DNA from: Prochlorococcus sp. AG-363-O16
GTDB taxonomy: Bacteria; Cyanobacteriota; Cyanobacteriia; PCC-6307; Cyanobiaceae
NCBI GenBank assembly: GCA_003280095.1
Contig: QCGA01000003.1
Location: 22,780-86,779 of the forward strand
Direction of reading: 5' to 3'
Length of the DNA: 64,000 nt
Position 1 is the stretch's first letter. Every line of letters begins with the position of its first letter. A program made the translations under genes and the position numbers. The notes beneath the pieces were generated by a model that worked only from the letters and a program-made list of their open reading frames with translations, had not been told where the DNA came from and ran no database searches. Positions 1-11,470 of the stretch are shown piece by piece.

Positions 1-2
1 CT

Positions 3-302
3 GGGTTTGTTATGGCACGTTCTAGCGAGGCTTTATCTACTTACCAAAATGGTGAATTTGATCAGGCAGAGTCACAATTAAGAAGTGTGATTCGAAGATA
101 CCCAATGACTGCTGATGCTAGAGCTGCGCTTAGTGCGCTTTTGTGGAGGCAAGGTCGTTTTGGCGAAGCAGAGAGTCATTGGACTGCAGCAATTGGATTG
201 GACAATAGGTATATGCATAAAGACTGGTTATTAAATGTTCGACGTTGGCCACCTCAACCTTCTGAGGATTTGATTGCTTTTCTAGCTTTGGAGCGTCCAT
301 GA
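3..302 (+). CDS. TPR-like protein, probably 5'-truncated by the window edge
   Basis: The frame is open from the first bases of the window. The first ATG is at 12, but the codons before it read like the end of a membrane segment, so the true start is probably upstream. The visible 96-100 residues hold about two helix-turn-helix TPR-like units: an ALSTYQNGEFDQAE segment, then a second unit ending in GRFGEAESHW. The C-terminus contains RRWPPQPSEDL. The stop overlaps the ATG of the next gene by 4 bases, which suggests translational coupling. The likely role is a membrane-anchored scaffold. No catalytic residues are seen and the exact function is unknown. Confidence 0.7.
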   Translation, partial: GFVMARSSEALSTYQNGEFDQAESQLRSVIRRYPMTADARAALSALLWRQGRFGEAESHWTAAIGLDNRYMHKDWLLNVRRWPPQPSEDLIAFLALERP

Positions 303-1489
303 GTACTCTTTTGCACTGGGAAGAGCAGCTTGATCTTCTTTTGCCAGAGTTGTTAGAGATCAGAAGGCATTTACATGCACATCCAGAGCTGAGCGGGCAA
401 GAACAACAAACTGCTGCTTTAGTTGCAGGTGAGTTAAGAAGGTATGGCTGGAAGGTCCGCGAAGGTGTTGGTCGTACTGGCGTAGTTGCGGACCTTGGAC
501 CATCTAATGGTCCTTGTGTAGGGCTAAGGGTTGATATGGATGCTTTACCAGTTGAAGAATTGACTGGGCTTTCTTATGCATCAAAGCAGTTGGGAGTGAT
601 GCATGCCTGTGGCCATGATTTGCATACTTGTATTGGCTTAGGAGTCGCGAATCTATTAGCAAAAGAGAAGCAGCTTTTGACTGCAGTGAGGTTGTTGTTC
701 CAGCCTGCAGAAGAATTGGCCGAAGGAGCTCGTTGGATGCGGAAAGATGGGGCAACAGAGCATTTAGACGCCTTGTTTGGTGTACATGTTTTTCCTGAAT
801 TACCAGTAGGGAGTATTGGTGTTAAGAGTGGAAGTCTTACAGCAGCAGCAGGTGAGTTGGAAATAGAAGTTATTGGAGAGGGTGGTCATGGCGCGAGACC
901 TCATCAAGCTGTTGATGCAATTTGGATTGCATCTAAGGTTGTGAGTGGATTGCAAGAGGCTATTAGTCGTGGTTTAGATGCTTTACAACCAGTTGTGGTG
1001 AGTTTTGGCCGTATTGAAGGTGGTAAGGCTTTTAATGTAATTGCTGACAAAGTCAGACTTGTTGGAACTGTTCGTTGCTTAGATGTCCGTTTGCATGAAA
1101 GACTCCCAGACTGGATTGAAAAAACAGTCAAAGCCATTTGCCATAGTTGTGGAGCAGATGTAATTGTTCGCTATCGCTGTATAACTCCACCTGTTTACAA
1201 CGATCCTGAACTCACTGCTTTGCTAGAAAAAAGTGCGATTGCTCAATTGGGAGCTGAGAATGTTGTTCGACTCGACAAAGCATCTCTTGGTGCTGAGGAT
1301 TTTGCGGAACTTCTTAAAGAAGTGAGAGGGACAATGTTTCGCTTAGGAGTTGCTGGAGAGGAAGGCTGTGCCCCACTTCATAGTGGTCAGTTTGTCCCAA
1401 AGGAGGATTCTCTCGGAGTCGGAATCAAGGTGATTATCGAAACATTGTTTGCATGGATGCATGAAAGAAAACATTTGGGTAATTATTGA
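299..1489 (+). CDS. M20-family amidohydrolase (N-acyl-amino acid / IAA-amino acid hydrolase-like)
   Basis: This is a 396-residue peptidase M20D-type metal-dependent amidohydrolase. The metal-binding region is visible as HACGHD (Cys104, His106), QPAEE (Glu138-139), the GVHVFPELP segment, and a C-terminal PLHSG that supplies the last histidine. The length matches hippurate hydrolase / IAA-amino acid hydrolase relatives of about 390 residues. The family hydrolyses N-acylated amino acids in the cytosol; the real substrate cannot be told from sequence. The ATG at 299 overlaps the preceding stop, and the gene ends overlapping the next start by 4 bases, so the three genes look like one operon. Confidence 0.9.
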   Translation: MSTLLHWEEQLDLLLPELLEIRRHLHAHPELSGQEQQTAALVAGELRRYGWKVREGVGRTGVVADLGPSNGPCVGLRVDMDALPVEELTGLSYASKQLGVMHACGHDLHTCIGLGVANLLAKEKQLLTAVRLLFQPAEELAEGARWMRKDGATEHLDALFGVHVFPELPVGSIGVKSGSLTAAAGELEIEVIGEGGHGARPHQAVDAIWIASKVVSGLQEAISRGLDALQPVVVSFGRIEGGKAFNVIADKVRLVGTVRCLDVRLHERLPDWIEKTVKAICHSCGADVIVRYRCITPPVYNDPELTALLEKSAIAQLGAENVVRLDKASLGAEDFAELLKEVRGTMFRLGVAGEEGCAPLHSGQFVPKEDSLGVGIKVIIETLFAWMHERKHLGNY

Positions 1490-1713
1490 CCATGAAGAAT
1501 TTTGGCCACCCTTTACTCTCTCTTGCTGGACCTTTCTTAATTCTTTTGTCTCTATTTGCGATAATTCAGCGTGAAGGCAGTGATCAGTTGCAGCCTCTAC
1601 CTGCGCTTCTTGTTGGAATTGGGTTGGTTTTAAGTAGCGTATTGGCTCGTAAAAGGAGAAGGCAGAAATTGCTTTCTGCACTTCGAAGAAGTCAATATGA
1701 TGAAAATTCATAG
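1486..1713 (+). CDS. Small two-helix membrane protein (DUF3188-like)
   Basis: This 75-residue protein has two hydrophobic segments, at about residues 8-27 and 32-55, followed by a strongly basic KRRRQK stretch and a polar tail. It resembles the DUF3188 small proteins of cyanobacteria as I remember them. The start overlaps the stop of the amidohydrolase by 4 bases (ATGA-type), so it is probably co-translated. Two short helices followed by a basic cytoplasmic tail is what can be seen. The function is unknown. Confidence 0.75.
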   Translation: MTMKNFGHPLLSLAGPFLILLSLFAIIQREGSDQLQPLPALLVGIGLVLSSVLARKRRRQKLLSALRRSQYDENS

Positions 1714-1801
1714 GATTTCAAATCGGAAGTTTTGATTTTCTCCAAGTAGGTTCCTTTCAGCGTACGGTTTGTTTAGATTAAAGGTAGGTAAGTTATTCGT
1801 A

Positions 1802-1889
1802 CCACTAGGGGTGCTAGTCAAAGAAATTATTGACTGGCTGAGATCACACCCTCTGACCTGATCCTGTTAATTCTGGCGAAGGGAAGTGT
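1802..1889 (+). promoter_or_regulatory. TPP riboswitch (THI element) upstream of thiC
   Basis: The conserved THI-box blocks are present in order: GGGGTGC, then GGCTGAGATCACACCCT, then CCTGATCCTGTTAATTC, then TGGCGAAGGGA. The outer ends can pair as CACT (1803-1806) with AGTG (1885-1888). A GTTGAA (1888-1893) / TTCAAC (1911-1916) hairpin follows and could be the expression platform. Thiamine pyrophosphate binding would lower thiC expression. The motif is unmistakable; the switching mechanism is inferred. Confidence 0.96.
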
Positions 1890-1906
1890 TGAAGCGTGAT
1901 CTCTGA

Positions 1907-3316
<1,410 letters not shown>

Positions 3317-3363
3317 TTTGAATCGATTGATGGTGAATATTTATACACTGTTTTGATTTTCAT

Positions 3364-3430
3364 AATAAAACAAGAAGCCAGGCTTATTTATTAAAAATAA
3401 ATAAAATGTCTGGCTTCTTGTTTTATTTTT
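3364..3430. terminator. Strong bidirectional terminator between thiC and tkt
   Basis: This is an 18-bp perfect inverted repeat, with arms at 3364-3381 and 3410-3427. The outer part of each arm is A/T rich, so each strand ends in a run of T. The 28-base loop is AT-rich and can itself fold. It lies between convergent thiC (+) and tkt (-) and can stop transcription in both directions. Confidence 0.88.
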
Positions 3431-3444
3431 AAAGTTGATAAAAA

Positions 3445-5457
3445 TCAGGATTCAAGTAATGAATTAGCTTTTGAAAGAACATTTTCAACTGTGAATCCGA
3501 ATTTCTCCATACATACTCCCCCTGGAGCTGATGCTCCAAAGCTTGTCATAGTTACACTGTCACCATCAAGGCCAATATATTTATGCCAACCGAAGCCTGA
3601 GGCTGCTTCAACAACCAACCTTTTGCGGATAGAAGGAGGGAGTACTTCTTGCTTATAGCTTTCACTTTGTTCTTCAAATAGTTCCACGCAAGGCATAGAA
3701 ACAACTCGTACTTTTTTGCCACTGGCAGTAAGTTTTTTGGCTGCCTGGACACATAGATCTAATTCGCTTCCTGTGCCTATCAAGATAAGTTCTGCTTGTC
3801 CTTGGCAATCTTCAAGGACATATCCACCTAGGGCTACTTTGTCTATTGAGGAATTCGCTTGATTCGCCATTCCTTGACGACTAAGGCATAGAGCACTGGG
3901 TCGGTTTCGGTTTTGAACGGCAAGCTTATAAGCACCACTTGTTTCATTGCCATCGCCAGGACGGAAGACAAGCATATTCGGAATTGCCCTTAGAGAAGGA
4001 ATGGTTTCAACTGGTTGGTGAGTTGGTCCGTCTTCACCAACTCCTATTGAGTCATGCGTGAGAACGTATATGACTCCAAGGCCGCTGAGAGCAGATAATC
4101 TCATTGACCCTCTCATGTAGTCAGCGAATACAAGGAAAGTTCCCCCGTAAGGAATTAGACCGCTTTTGTGATAAGCAATACCATTCAGAATGGCTGCCAT
4201 TGCATGTTCTCTAACTCCAAAATGCAGGTAGCGTTTTGAGCGGGTTTCAGCTTGGAAAGATCCAGTTTCTCCTTGAATATCTGTGTAATTTGAATGTGTT
4301 AGGTCAGCTGATCCACCAATTAATTCTGGGAGATTCGGACCTAATGCACCGAGACAGATCTGAGAGTGTTTTCTTGTGGCAAGTCCTTTATCTTCTGAGG
4401 AGTAAGAGGGAAGACTTTTGTCCCAAGATTGTGGGAGTTCATTTCTGAGCATCCGCTCGAATTCAGCTGCTTCATCTGGGTACTTCAGACGGTAGTTTGC
4501 AAGTTTTTTATTCCACTCATTTTCTAGCTGGGAGCCTCTCTCAATAGCTTTTTGGTAGTGGTTGTATACCTCTTGTGGAATCTCGAAAGGAGCATGCTCC
4601 CATTCGAGTTGTTTTCTCGTGAGAGTGGCTTCTTCTTCTCCTAGTGGTGCCCCATGGACTCCAGCTGTATCACTTTTATTGGGTGATCCAAAACCAATGG
4701 TTGTACTTATCTTGATAATAGAGGGTTTATTGGTAATACTTTTGGCTGTTTCAATTGCTTTTGAAATCGAGTTTATATCGTTATTTCCATCGGCCACATG
4801 TTGTACATGCCATCCATAAGCTTCATATCTTTTGAGAACATCTTCTGTAAAGGAAACTTCGGTACGACCATCAATTGTAATTTGGTTATCGTCATATAAG
4901 GCAATCAATTTTCCTAATTTGAGGTGCCCTGCTAATGAGCAAGCTTCTTTTGATACCCCTTCTTGATTGCAACCATCACCCATGATGACGTAGGTGAAAT
5001 GGTCGACGATTGTTGAATCGGGTTTGTTGAATTTTGCAGCCAAGTGTGACTCGGCAATGGCTAAGCCAACTGCATTAGAGATTCCTGCTCCCAGAGGACC
5101 TGTCGTCACTTCTACACCAGCTGTTTCAAAGGTCTCAGGATGGCCTGGTGTGCGCGAGCCCCATTGTCTGAATTGCTTTATATCTTCAATGGTTACTGAG
5201 TCATATCCTGTGAGGTGTAGTAGTGCATATAGAAGCATGCAACCGTGACCGGCTGAGAGAACGAATCTATCTCTGTTAAACCATTCAGGGTTCTTTGGGT
5301 TGTGCTTGAGAAATTTGTCCCATAGGGAATAACCCATTGGGGCGCAACCCATTGGCAGCCCTGGGTGGCCGCTGTTGGACTTGTTAACTGCATCTACGGC
5401 GAGCATCCGGATGCTATTTATGCAGAGCTTTTCAAGTGAAGCGGGCACAGCGACCAT
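3445..5457 (-). CDS. tkt: Transketolase
   Basis: This 670-residue transketolase interconverts sugar phosphates in the Calvin and pentose-phosphate cycles using thiamine diphosphate. The N-terminal [10 protein letters not shown] segment, the ThDP/Mg motif [13 protein letters not shown] continuing to [10 protein letters not shown], and the GVREHAM segment with the catalytic Glu are all present. The length matches bacterial and plant enzymes. The gene is adjacent to thiC, which makes the cofactor's pyrimidine, but it is convergent with it. It lies downstream of acpP-fabF on the same strand with a gap of about 50 bases, so co-transcription is possible. Confidence 0.97.
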   Translation of the reverse strand: MVAVPASLEKLCINSIRMLAVDAVNKSNSGHPGLPMGCAPMGYSLWDKFLKHNPKNPEWFNRDRFVLSAGHGCMLLYALLHLTGYDSVTIEDIKQFRQWGSRTPGHPETFETAGVEVTTGPLGAGISNAVGLAIAESHLAAKFNKPDSTIVDHFTYVIMGDGCNQEGVSKEACSLAGHLKLGKLIALYDDNQITIDGRTEVSFTEDVLKRYEAYGWHVQHVADGNNDINSISKAIETAKSITNKPSIIKISTTIGFGSPNKSDTAGVHGAPLGEEEATLTRKQLEWEHAPFEIPQEVYNHYQKAIERGSQLENEWNKKLANYRLKYPDEAAEFERMLRNELPQSWDKSLPSYSSEDKGLATRKHSQICLGALGPNLPELIGGSADLTHSNYTDIQGETGSFQAETRSKRYLHFGVREHAMAAILNGIAYHKSGLIPYGGTFLVFADYMRGSMRLSALSGLGVIYVLTHDSIGVGEDGPTHQPVETIPSLRAIPNMLVFRPGDGNETSGAYKLAVQNRNRPSALCLSRQGMANQANSSIDKVALGGYVLEDCQGQAELILIGTGSELDLCVQAAKKLTASGKKVRVVSMPCVELFEEQSESYKQEVLPPSIRKRLVVEAASGFGWHKYIGLDGDSVTMTSFGASAPGGVCMEKFGFTVENVLSKANSLLES

Positions 5458-5508
5458 TTTTTTAAAGAGGGGTTTGGTAATTCTGAAGGATGGTTGGTTA
5501 AAGATTGG

Positions 5509-6756
5509 CTAGGCCATTCGTTTAAAGGCAAGGCAGACATTGTGGCCGCCAAAACCAAAAGAGTTAGAGATGATCACATCTAGCTTGTGTTCTCTTGCTT
5601 TGTTCGGCACGTAATCCAAGTCACAGAGTGGGTCAGGGTTGGTGTAGTTAATTGTTGGAGGTATTAATCCATGTTGAATTGCGAGAACGCTAGCGACTGC
5701 TTCAATTCCCCCAGAACCTCCTAGTAAATGTCCGGTCATGGATTTTGTGGAGCTTACGGGAATTTGATGTGCTCTTTCTCCGAAAACAGTTTTTATAGCT
5801 GCTGTTTCGTTGCTGTCATTTGCAGGAGTGCTTGTCCCGTGAGCGTTGATGTAATCAACATCAGTGGTGTTTAGTTCACCATCTTTAAGAGCAAGTTGTA
5901 TTGCCTCGGCCCCACCAATGCCGCCTGGTGTTGGTGAAGTGATGTGGTGGGCGTCGCAAGTTGAGCCATAACCAATTAGCTCAGCATGAATTGTTGCACC
6001 TCTGGCCTGCGCATGTTCGAGGTTTTCCAGAATTAGCACTCCCGAACCTTCTCCAATAACAAAGCCATCACGTTCGGAATCGAATGGTCGACTCGCTGAC
6101 GAGGGATCATCATTTCTGAATGAGAGTGCTTTTGCACTTGCGAAACCAGCCACTCCTAGCGGAGTGATGCTGGCTTCTGCGCCCCCACAGACCATTGCTT
6201 TGGCTTTTCCGAGTTGAATCAGTCGGAATGCATCGCCAATAGCATTTGAGCCGGCTGCACACGCAGTGGCCACTGCCGAGCTAGGACCTTTCGCGCCTAG
6301 TGCAATGGCTGTAAGTCCAGTTGCCATGTTTGGAATCATCATTGGCACTGTGAATGGACTAACCCTGCCAGGTCCTTTGTTTTCAAGAACATGTGCCTGA
6401 GTTTCCATAGTTAACAAGCCACCAACTCCTGAACCAATGATGACTCCAACATCTGATTGATTGTTTTCGTCAATACAAAGTCCTGAGTTGGCTAATGCTT
6501 CCTTTGCAGCTACTACACCAAACTTTGAGAATCGATCCCATCGTTTTGATTCTTTTGGTTCGAGAATTCCAGTTGGGTCAAAATCTTTGACCTCTGCTGC
6601 AAATTGACAGGCATGAGATGAGGCGTCAAACAAAGTGATAGCCGCAACACCATTGCGGCTGTTTGTTAAACCTTCCCAATAGGCCTGAACTGTGTTCCCA
6701 ATAGGAGTGATCGCGCCGAGGCCAGTGACCACAACGCGATGAAGACCCGCCATCAT
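5509..6756 (-). CDS. fabF: 3-oxoacyl-ACP synthase II (KASII)
   Basis: This enzyme catalyses the elongating condensation of acyl-enzyme with malonyl-ACP in fatty-acid synthesis. It has 415 residues, the normal FabF length. The Cys-His-His triad is visible: Cys166 in ATACAAGS, His306 in NAHGTSTPAND and His343 in KSMTGHLLGG, with Lys338. The start is the ATG at 6756, or the next codon, since the protein begins Met-Met. It follows acpP by 8 bases, the classic acpP-fabF operon order. Confidence 0.97.
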   Translation of the reverse strand: MMAGLHRVVVTGLGAITPIGNTVQAYWEGLTNSRNGVAAITLFDASSHACQFAAEVKDFDPTGILEPKESKRWDRFSKFGVVAAKEALANSGLCIDENNQSDVGVIIGSGVGGLLTMETQAHVLENKGPGRVSPFTVPMMIPNMATGLTAIALGAKGPSSAVATACAAGSNAIGDAFRLIQLGKAKAMVCGGAEASITPLGVAGFASAKALSFRNDDPSSASRPFDSERDGFVIGEGSGVLILENLEHAQARGATIHAELIGYGSTCDAHHITSPTPGGIGGAEAIQLALKDGELNTTDVDYINAHGTSTPANDSNETAAIKTVFGERAHQIPVSSTKSMTGHLLGGSGGIEAVASVLAIQHGLIPPTINYTNPDPLCDLDYVPNKAREHKLDVIISNSFGFGGHNVCLAFKRMA

Positions 6757-6764
6757 TATGTCCC

Positions 6765-7007
6765 TCAGGCTTGCTTTTCTTCGATGTACTTGACAGCATC
6801 ACCAACGGTGGTGATGCCTTCAGCTGCCTCATCGGGAATCTCGATGTCAAAGGCTTCTTCGAGAGCCATGACGAGTTCGACAGTATCGAGGGAGTCGGCC
6901 CCAAGGTCATTCTGAAAGCTTGATTCAGGTTTTACTTCGTCTGCGGCAACGCTTAGTTGCTCTGCAACGATTGAACGAACTTTTTCTAAGATCGCTTCCT
7001 TGGACAT
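6765..7007 (-). CDS. acpP: Acyl carrier protein
   Basis: This 80-residue ACP carries growing acyl chains for fatty-acid synthesis. The phosphopantetheine serine sits in the canonical [12 protein letters not shown] motif, followed by the acidic helix ([11 protein letters not shown]). The frame stays open to 7103, but the extra 32 residues are basic and unlike any ACP. The ATG at 7007 gives the standard [10 protein letters not shown] start, so it is used here. The gene is upstream of fabF on the same strand and divergent from psaC. Confidence 0.97.
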   Translation of the reverse strand: MSKEAILEKVRSIVAEQLSVAADEVKPESSFQNDLGADSLDTVELVMALEEAFDIEIPDEAAEGITTVGDAVKYIEEKQA

Positions 7008-7069
7008 ATCTATAGAGATAGGGGGGTTCCGCATCCTACGAGTTGGTGGGAAGTAGTTAACAACAGTGA

Positions 7070-7393
<324 letters not shown>

Positions 7394-7439
7394 ATTTTTT
7401 TCAGTCCTTCCTATTTCTGAGCTCAACACCATAAGCTTT

Positions 7440-7462
7440 GCCCGGCTATTGCCGGGCTTTTT
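7440..7462 (+). terminator. Rho-independent terminator of psaC abutting glmS
   Basis: A GCCCGGC-TATT-GCCGGGC hairpin is followed by TTTTT. The 7-bp GC stem with a 4-base loop is a textbook terminator. The T run ends two bases before the glmS ATG at 7465, so the hairpin occupies the place where a glmS ribosome-binding site would be. Confidence 0.9.
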
Positions 7463-7464
7463 CT

Positions 7465-9369
7465 ATGTGTGGAATCGTTGCAGTTATTGGCTCCCGCCAG
7501 GCGGCACCTTTGCTGCTTGAGGGACTTCGGCGGCTTGAATACCGTGGTTATGACTCAGCTGGACTTGCTACGGTCCAAATCAATGGTCATGGAGAGAATG
7601 GGTCTCTTAGCTGCAAGAAAGCCAAGGGAAAACTTCTTAATCTTTCTGTAAAAGTTGAGTCAGAGGGTTCGCCAGGGTATTTAGGAATTGGACATACTAG
7701 ATGGGCTACCCATGGGAAGCCAGAGGAGCGAAATGCTCACCCACATGTTGATTCTTTAGGGAAGGTTGCAGTTGTCCAAAACGGAATTATTGAAAACTAT
7801 CGTTCATTGAGAGAAGGTCTCGAGAAAGAGGGTGTGGCTTTCGTTTCTGAGACAGATACAGAAGTAGTACCTCACTTAATTGCTCGAGAATTAGAACTCC
7901 TAAAGGTCAATGGTAGATCTGCTAGTGAGACTTTGCTTTTGGAGGCAGTACAAAGGGTTTCTTTGCAATTGCAAGGTACATATGCCATTGCAGTGGTATG
8001 GACAGAGGCACCTAATGCCTTGGTTCTAGCTCGATGGCAGGCGCCTTTGGTCATTGGCCTTGGAGAAGGAGAATTCTTATGTGCTAGTGATACTCCTGCT
8101 ATTGCTGGTTTTACTAGAACAATCTTGCCAATGGAGGATGGTGAGGTTGCTTTATTGACTCCTTTAGGCATTGAGCTTTATGACAGCCAAGGGGAAAGAA
8201 AGCAGAGAAATCCATTGTTATTGAAAGGAGTGGATCATGTAGCTGACAAAAGAAACTTTAAACATTTCATGCTGAAGGAAATACATGAACAGCCAGAAAC
8301 TGCTGAATTGTGGGTTACTCGTTATCTCCCATTAGGTTTACCCTCTGACAACCCTGTTGCACTCCCTTTTCAAGAATCTTTTTATGAAGGAATTCAAAGG
8401 ATTCAAATTCTGGCTTGTGGAACAAGTAGACACGCAGCAATGGTCGGATGTTATTTGTTAGAACAATTTTCAGGAATACCAACCTCGGTGTTTTATGCAA
8501 GTGAGTTCAGATATGCACCTCCTCCATTAGAACCTCATACCTTAACTATTGCTGTTACTCAATCTGGAGAGACTGCTGATACCCTTGCTGCGTTATCTAT
8601 GGAGGTGAAAAGGCGCCAGTCTTGCAATGATAAGGATTTTGCACCGCGATTGTTGGGTTTTACTAATCGCCCTGAAAGTTCTTTGTCAAGGATGGTTGAA
8701 AATATCTTAGATATCGGAGCAGGAATAGAGATTGGGGTCGCTGCCACAAAAACATTTTTAGGCCAATTGTTGGGGTTTTATGGACTTGCAATTTCTTTTG
8801 CCGCACGACGTAAAAGTCGTTCTTCAGAAGAAATAACTAATTTGATATCTCAGCTAAGAATTTTACCTGGTCAGATTAGAACGCTAATTGGACAACATGA
8901 TCAGTTGTCTGAGTCTTTGGCGCATCGATTTTCAGATACGAAGGATGTGATTTTCCTGGGTCGTGGTATTAACTATCCTATAGCTCTTGAGGGTGCTTTA
9001 AAGCTTAAAGAAATTAGCTATATTCATGCAGAAGGTTACCCTGCGGGTGAAATGAAGCATGGTCCAATAGCACTTTTAGATCCACATGTACCGGTCATTT
9101 CAATAGCTACTCCGGGGACTGTTTTTGATAAGGTTTTAAGCAATTCTCAGGAAGCGAAGGCTCGTGATGCTCAATTAATAGGTGTTGCCCCTGAGGGACC
9201 TGATACAGAAATGTTTGATGCACTTTTACCCATTCCTGAAGTTAGTGAATGGGTAAGTCCGCTGTTTTGTGTGGTTCCTATGCAGTTACTTAGTTATCAC
9301 ATAGCAGCGCATAGAGGCTTGGATGTTGATCAACCACGTAACCTTGCTAAAAGTGTGACAGTTGAATAA
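7465..9369 (+). CDS. glmS: Glucosamine-fructose-6-phosphate aminotransferase (isomerizing)
   Basis: This enzyme makes glucosamine-6-phosphate from fructose-6-phosphate and glutamine, the first step towards UDP-GlcNAc and peptidoglycan. The N-terminal glutaminase domain starts MCGIVAVIG, where Cys2 becomes the catalytic N-terminal residue, so the start at 7465 is fixed by chemistry. Further on are RLEYRGYDSAGLA and GHTRWATHG. Two SIS sugar-isomerase domains follow (ACGTSRHA, TQSGETADT), and the C-terminus is PRNLAKSVTVE. The length is 634 residues. No Shine-Dalgarno sequence is visible because a hairpin directly precedes the ATG. Confidence 0.97.
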   Translation: MCGIVAVIGSRQAAPLLLEGLRRLEYRGYDSAGLATVQINGHGENGSLSCKKAKGKLLNLSVKVESEGSPGYLGIGHTRWATHGKPEERNAHPHVDSLGKVAVVQNGIIENYRSLREGLEKEGVAFVSETDTEVVPHLIARELELLKVNGRSASETLLLEAVQRVSLQLQGTYAIAVVWTEAPNALVLARWQAPLVIGLGEGEFLCASDTPAIAGFTRTILPMEDGEVALLTPLGIELYDSQGERKQRNPLLLKGVDHVADKRNFKHFMLKEIHEQPETAELWVTRYLPLGLPSDNPVALPFQESFYEGIQRIQILACGTSRHAAMVGCYLLEQFSGIPTSVFYASEFRYAPPPLEPHTLTIAVTQSGETADTLAALSMEVKRRQSCNDKDFAPRLLGFTNRPESSLSRMVENILDIGAGIEIGVAATKTFLGQLLGFYGLAISFAARRKSRSSEEITNLISQLRILPGQIRTLIGQHDQLSESLAHRFSDTKDVIFLGRGINYPIALEGALKLKEISYIHAEGYPAGEMKHGPIALLDPHVPVISIATPGTVFDKVLSNSQEAKARDAQLIGVAPEGPDTEMFDALLPIPEVSEWVSPLFCVVPMQLLSYHIAAHRGLDVDQPRNLAKSVTVE

Positions 9370-9382
9370 ATAGTTCACGAAT

Positions 9383-10831
9383 TTAATTTGTTTTGTTATT
9401 TCTTGAGTACTGATCTTCAATACGGACGATGTCATCTTCTCCTAAATATGCTCCACTTTGGACTTCTATGAGTTCCATGGGCATTTTCCCTGGGTTTGTT
9501 AGTCGATGTTTGCACCCTAAGGGTATATATGTACTTTGGTTTTCTCCTAGTAATTCTTCCTCTCCATTCTTTTCAACTAGGGCTGTTCCTTTGACTACTA
9601 CCCAGTGCTCTGCTCTGTGATGGTGCATTTGGAGTGAAAGACTTGCACCAGCCTTTACCTCAATTCGTTTGACTTGCCATCTGCTCCCTTCTACTACAAC
9701 TGTGTAGTACCCCCATGGTCTATAAATTTTTCGGTGTGCTTTCCCTTCAGGACTGCCTGCTTTCTCAAGTCGTTTAACTAATGTTTTAACTTTTTGGGAC
9801 TGATTGCGCTCGGCAACAAGTACTGCATCGTCAGTTTCAACGACTATTAGATCTTTGATTCCAAGCCCTACTAGGAGCCGATGCTCACTACGTAGATAAC
9901 AATTGTGTGATTCTTCAGCGATGACTCTTCCTCTCTGAACATTGCCTTGGTTGTCTTTTTTGCTTGTTTCCCAAAGTGCTTTCCAGCTTCCTATATCGCT
10001 CCATCCTGCATTTAATGGAAGGACGCTACCTAGTGAAGTTTGTTCCATTACTGCCACATCAAGTGAAACGTTGGGGCATCTAGCAAAGGCATCTTTATCT
10101 AATCGTAGAAAATCAAGGTCAGCTTCGTCGTTCTCAAGTGCTGTCTGGCAACATTGAACAATTGTGGGATTTAGGCGTTCTAGTTCTTTCAGGATGACAC
10201 TTGCTTTAAAAAGAAACATTCCACTGTTCCAGGTGAAGCGACCATCTTGTAGAAATTGTTCTGCATTGGATTGATTAGGTTTTTCTATAAATCTTGCTAT
10301 TGGAACGCTTTTCGGGCTGCTTTGGTTTAGAGGCTCAGCTGCTTCTATGTATCCGTAGCCTGTTTCAGGTGAGGTTGGAACAATTCCGAAAGTTACTAAC
10401 CTGCCTGTTTCAGCGACTTCGCGGCCAGCTTCTATTAGTTCGCGAAAAGTTGCCTCCTCACGAATGATGTGATCTGCCGCGAGAATGAGTAGTAAAGGGT
10501 CTTCACCACTTTCTGTTGCTTTAAGTGCAGCCAAAGCAACTGCTGGAGCAGTGTTCCTCCCAGTAGGCTCTAAAAGGATTGAACTAGGTTGAACATCAAT
10601 CTCACGCATTTGTTCAGCCACAATGAAGCGATGTTCTTCATGACAAATTAATAAAGGCGCTGATAGATCTTTAAGTCCCTTAAGTCGTTGCTGGGTTTGT
10701 TGAAGCAGAGTGACTTTGTTTTGCCCTGCTAGTGCCCAGTACTGCTTCGGGTAGGTAGCGCGAGATAGGGGCCAGAGTCTGGTTCCCGTGCCTCCGCATA
10801 AAATGACTGGAACTAGTGGTTTTGCGCCCAC
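9383..10831 (-). CDS. manC: Mannose-1-phosphate guanylyltransferase / mannose-6-phosphate isomerase
   Basis: This bifunctional type II enzyme makes GDP-mannose for surface polysaccharide. The N-terminal nucleotidyltransferase has the VILCGGTGTRLWPLSR signature, then FIEKPN and WNSGMFLF. The C-terminal cupin isomerase domain shows RPWGYYTVV and LQMHHHRAEHWVVV. The frame is open to an ATG at 10930 that overlaps rimM, but that extension looks non-conserved. The GTG at 10831 places the start five residues before the conserved core (482 residues total). The start is uncertain. It follows rimM on the same strand. Confidence 0.92.
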   Translation of the reverse strand: MGAKPLVPVILCGGTGTRLWPLSRATYPKQYWALAGQNKVTLLQQTQQRLKGLKDLSAPLLICHEEHRFIVAEQMREIDVQPSSILLEPTGRNTAPAVALAALKATESGEDPLLLILAADHIIREEATFRELIEAGREVAETGRLVTFGIVPTSPETGYGYIEAAEPLNQSSPKSVPIARFIEKPNQSNAEQFLQDGRFTWNSGMFLFKASVILKELERLNPTIVQCCQTALENDEADLDFLRLDKDAFARCPNVSLDVAVMEQTSLGSVLPLNAGWSDIGSWKALWETSKKDNQGNVQRGRVIAEESHNCYLRSEHRLLVGLGIKDLIVVETDDAVLVAERNQSQKVKTLVKRLEKAGSPEGKAHRKIYRPWGYYTVVVEGSRWQVKRIEVKAGASLSLQMHHHRAEHWVVVKGTALVEKNGEEELLGENQSTYIPLGCKHRLTNPGKMPMELIEVQSGAYLGEDDIVRIEDQYSRNNKTN

Positions 10832-10887
10832 GATTTTCCGTTTCTTTTGTACGAATTGCTCAAATTTAATTGCTCTTGCTGATTGTT

Positions 10888-11427
10888 TTATAGCTCCAAA
10901 AGACCAGGGGGTGGAGTAATGAGGAGCCAACCGTCTTTGAGATGCACTTTTGGGACAATCGCATCCACGAATGGAATCAACACGGATCGACCATTTAGGA
11001 GCATGATTTCGAGTAGATCATTACCTGCCGTTATAAGGTTTGTGACCTTCCCAATAGGTGGTTTGTCTGGTTGTATTCGCACTTCCAGCCCCACTAGATC
11101 CAGAAGGTGAAATTGATTGTCAGACAGTACTGGTCGTTCATTAGCTGGGACCAAAAGACTGTCCCCTACGATTGCCTTTGCGTCATTGCGGTTTTCGATA
11201 CCAGCAAAGGTAACGACATAAATGCATTTCCCAGGGAGTTGTCTTCCTCGTAATAATTTAATTTTTCGAGGTTTTTCGCCTTTTTTCTGAAGCCACCGAT
11301 AACCAGGTTTTGTAAATCTTTCTGGGAAGTCGCTTTCGGGATTGATGCGTATCTGGCCCTGCAATCCTTGAACTCCAACTAGTTTTCCCACTATTAGCCA
11401 CTGATCAGGATTGGTCATTGCAGGCAA
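10888..11427 (-). CDS. rimM: Ribosome maturation factor RimM
   Basis: This 179-residue protein helps 30S subunit assembly and binds S19. The N-terminal RimM barrel has [16 protein letters not shown], the usual G-x-hGh-G motif. The C-terminal PRC-barrel half has LLDLVGLEV and the end motif [13 protein letters not shown], followed by [12 protein letters not shown], all typical. The start could be Met1 or Met4. It is divergent from ndhS, with only about 43 bases between start codons. Confidence 0.95.
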   Translation of the reverse strand: MPAMTNPDQWLIVGKLVGVQGLQGQIRINPESDFPERFTKPGYRWLQKKGEKPRKIKLLRGRQLPGKCIYVVTFAGIENRNDAKAIVGDSLLVPANERPVLSDNQFHLLDLVGLEVRIQPDKPPIGKVTNLITAGNDLLEIMLLNGRSVLIPFVDAIVPKVHLKDGWLLITPPPGLLEL

Positions 11428-11470
11428 TTCATTTAGAGGATAATTGGAAGACTTCTATTGATATTGCGAC

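Noticed and set aside
10832..10930. Upstream ATG for the mannose-1-phosphate guanylyltransferase
   Set aside because: It overlaps rimM by 43 bases and adds a sequence not expected in the family.
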